Shown: one piece after another, positions 5,604-6,141 of the stretch
Position numbering within the stretch: position 1 is the first letter of the stretch
How the letters are laid out: each line of letters starts with the position of its first letter
NCBI GenBank assembly: GCA_002794515.1
Contig: PGTJ01000161.1
Location: 1-6,141 of the forward strand
Length of the DNA: 6,141 bases
Direction of reading: 5' to 3'
DNA from: Phototrophicales bacterium
Lineage (GTDB): Bacteria; Chloroflexota; Anaerolineae; Aggregatilineales; Phototrophicaceae
The notes under the pieces: model-generated
What the model was told of the DNA's origin: nothing
The model's database searches: none
The model's input: the letters and a program-made list of their open reading frames with translations, nothing else
Position numbers and translations under genes: made by a program

Positions 5604-6141
5604 CCGTTGGTGTTTCAGCTTGGTCGGTCTGTAATTTGGGGCGTTTGAATTTTTGCATATGTTTGATCGATACAGACGGGTCTTCATCTTTAGCTTTGGT
5701 GCGTGAGATTTTTTGGATGCGCTTTTCTTCTTCAACAGTCTCATGGATATGATGACGGGTATCGGCTTTGGGCGGGATAGGGATTTCATCGGTCGGCTTA
5801 TGGCGCAACACGGCAGGATACCGCGCAGACCATGTTTTGAGGAACTCATCAAACCAACGCAGTTCGGCTTCCATCAAGACAATGCTATGACTATACAAGG
5901 CTTGGATATGCTCTGGGACTACCCCTTGTTTTTGTTGCCGTTGGAGAGATTGCTCTATGAACAACAAGCGTTGTTGTAAATCGGCGCGGTGTTGTGTCAG
6001 GATGCGATACACTTGGGCGGGCTTGAGGACATTCAGATTTGCCAAGGCCAATTCAAACCCTGTGCCGAATGGACGCGGTTGGCGCAGGCGGTCGGCAATC
6101 GCGGTTTGTAATATCCCCAAACCCGCCTCGGTGATGCGATA
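5518..6141 (-). CDS. PadR-like winged-helix regulator with charged C-terminal tail, 5'-partial
   Basis: The frame is open to the right edge, so the start lies outside the window; 207 residues are visible. They begin with YRITEAG, which looks like the end of a winged-helix DNA-binding domain (usual pattern Y-x-(L/I)-T-x-x-G). A helical region follows (visible residues about 20-103): GFELALANLNVLKPAQVYRILTQ, a coiled-coil-like stretch of Gln/Leu (DLQQRLLFIEQSLQRQQ) and MEAELRWFDEFL. This layout fits the vinculin-like effector/dimerisation domain of PadR-family transcription regulators, where a Trp-containing helix near the end is common. From about visible residue 113 an unusual tail of some 95 residues, rich in Lys, Asp, Glu, Pro and Thr, ends in DDEFQSGDDF and is predicted to be disordered; typical PadR proteins lack it. 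The TTG at 6118-6120 is an internal codon, not a likely start. The gene converges on the glycosyltransferase, whose frame overlaps it by 86 bp. The family call is a pattern judgement without a search. Confidence 0.62.
   Translation of the reverse strand, partial: YRITEAGLGILQTAIADRLRQPRPFGTGFELALANLNVLKPAQVYRILTQHRADLQQRLLFIEQSLQRQQKQGVVPEHIQALYSHSIVLMEAELRWFDEFLKTWSARYPAVLRHKPTDEIPIPPKADTRHHIHETVEEEKRIQKISRTKAKDEDPSVSIKHMQKFKRPKLQTDQAETPTAIFPKDDKNASADEAGKIDDEFQSGDDF

Noticed and set aside
5502..5852. 116-codon minus-strand frame in the regulator region
   Set aside because: It lies in an alternate frame of the PadR-like gene, with Lys/Ser-rich low-quality sequence; the PadR-like frame is better supported and open to the window edge.
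1..6141. CRISPR array, tRNA, IS element or attachment site
   Set aside because: No regularly spaced repeats, cloverleaf, transposase or paired terminal repeats were seen.

Overview
The window is ordinary bacterial chromosome with six gene units and a decayed defence remnant at its left end. Gene content suggests a Chloroflexota (Anaerolineae-like) bacterium: a DUF1028 protein with a C-terminal peptidoglycan-binding-like domain, a large GT39-type membrane glycosyltransferase, a class-A-fold serine hydrolase and a PadR-like regulator. No rRNA or other phylogenetic marker is present, so this assignment is an inference.

Layout. Positions 1-1134 hold a tail-to-tail restriction-modification pair: a DNA methyltransferase remnant (+, running in from the left edge) and a PD-(D/E)XK restriction endonuclease remnant (-). 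Their stop regions overlap by 12 bp at 686-697. Each gene keeps good family-like sequence at both ends but changes reading frame in the middle, where conserved sequence appears to be missing. The pair therefore looks like a dead R-M system in which both partners were lost by internal deletion. By eye this stretch is more AT-rich than the rest, which fits horizontal acquisition.

Positions 1138-2910 (-) carry a HAD-IIA phosphatase followed with no gap (stop codon directly against ATG) by an exported beta-lactamase-fold serine hydrolase. The endonuclease remnant starts 3 nt after that gene, so the three are probably co-transcribed. A 154-bp divergent intergenic region (2911-3064) separates this operon from the + strand genes. 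It contains plausible overlapping promoters and a 10-bp AT-rich palindrome.

Positions 3065-5603 (+) carry the DUF1028 protein and then a GT39-type glycosyltransferase. Between them lies a region of about 187 bp with a perfect 9-bp hairpin, which argues that the glycosyltransferase starts at the ATG at 4134 rather than at the GTG just after the DUF1028 stop. The glycosyltransferase frame runs 86 bp antisense into the final gene, a PadR-like regulator (-) with a long acidic/basic disordered tail that leaves the window at the right edge. A single-base change in a C6 tract would instead end the glycosyltransferase exactly at the regulator's stop.

Together the intact genes suggest envelope-related and general metabolic functions (exported serine hydrolase, peptidoglycan-binding-like domain, lipid-linked sugar transfer), but no shared pathway can be proved. 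I found no convincing undescribed multi-gene system. The most informative observation is the matched internal decay of both R-M partners.
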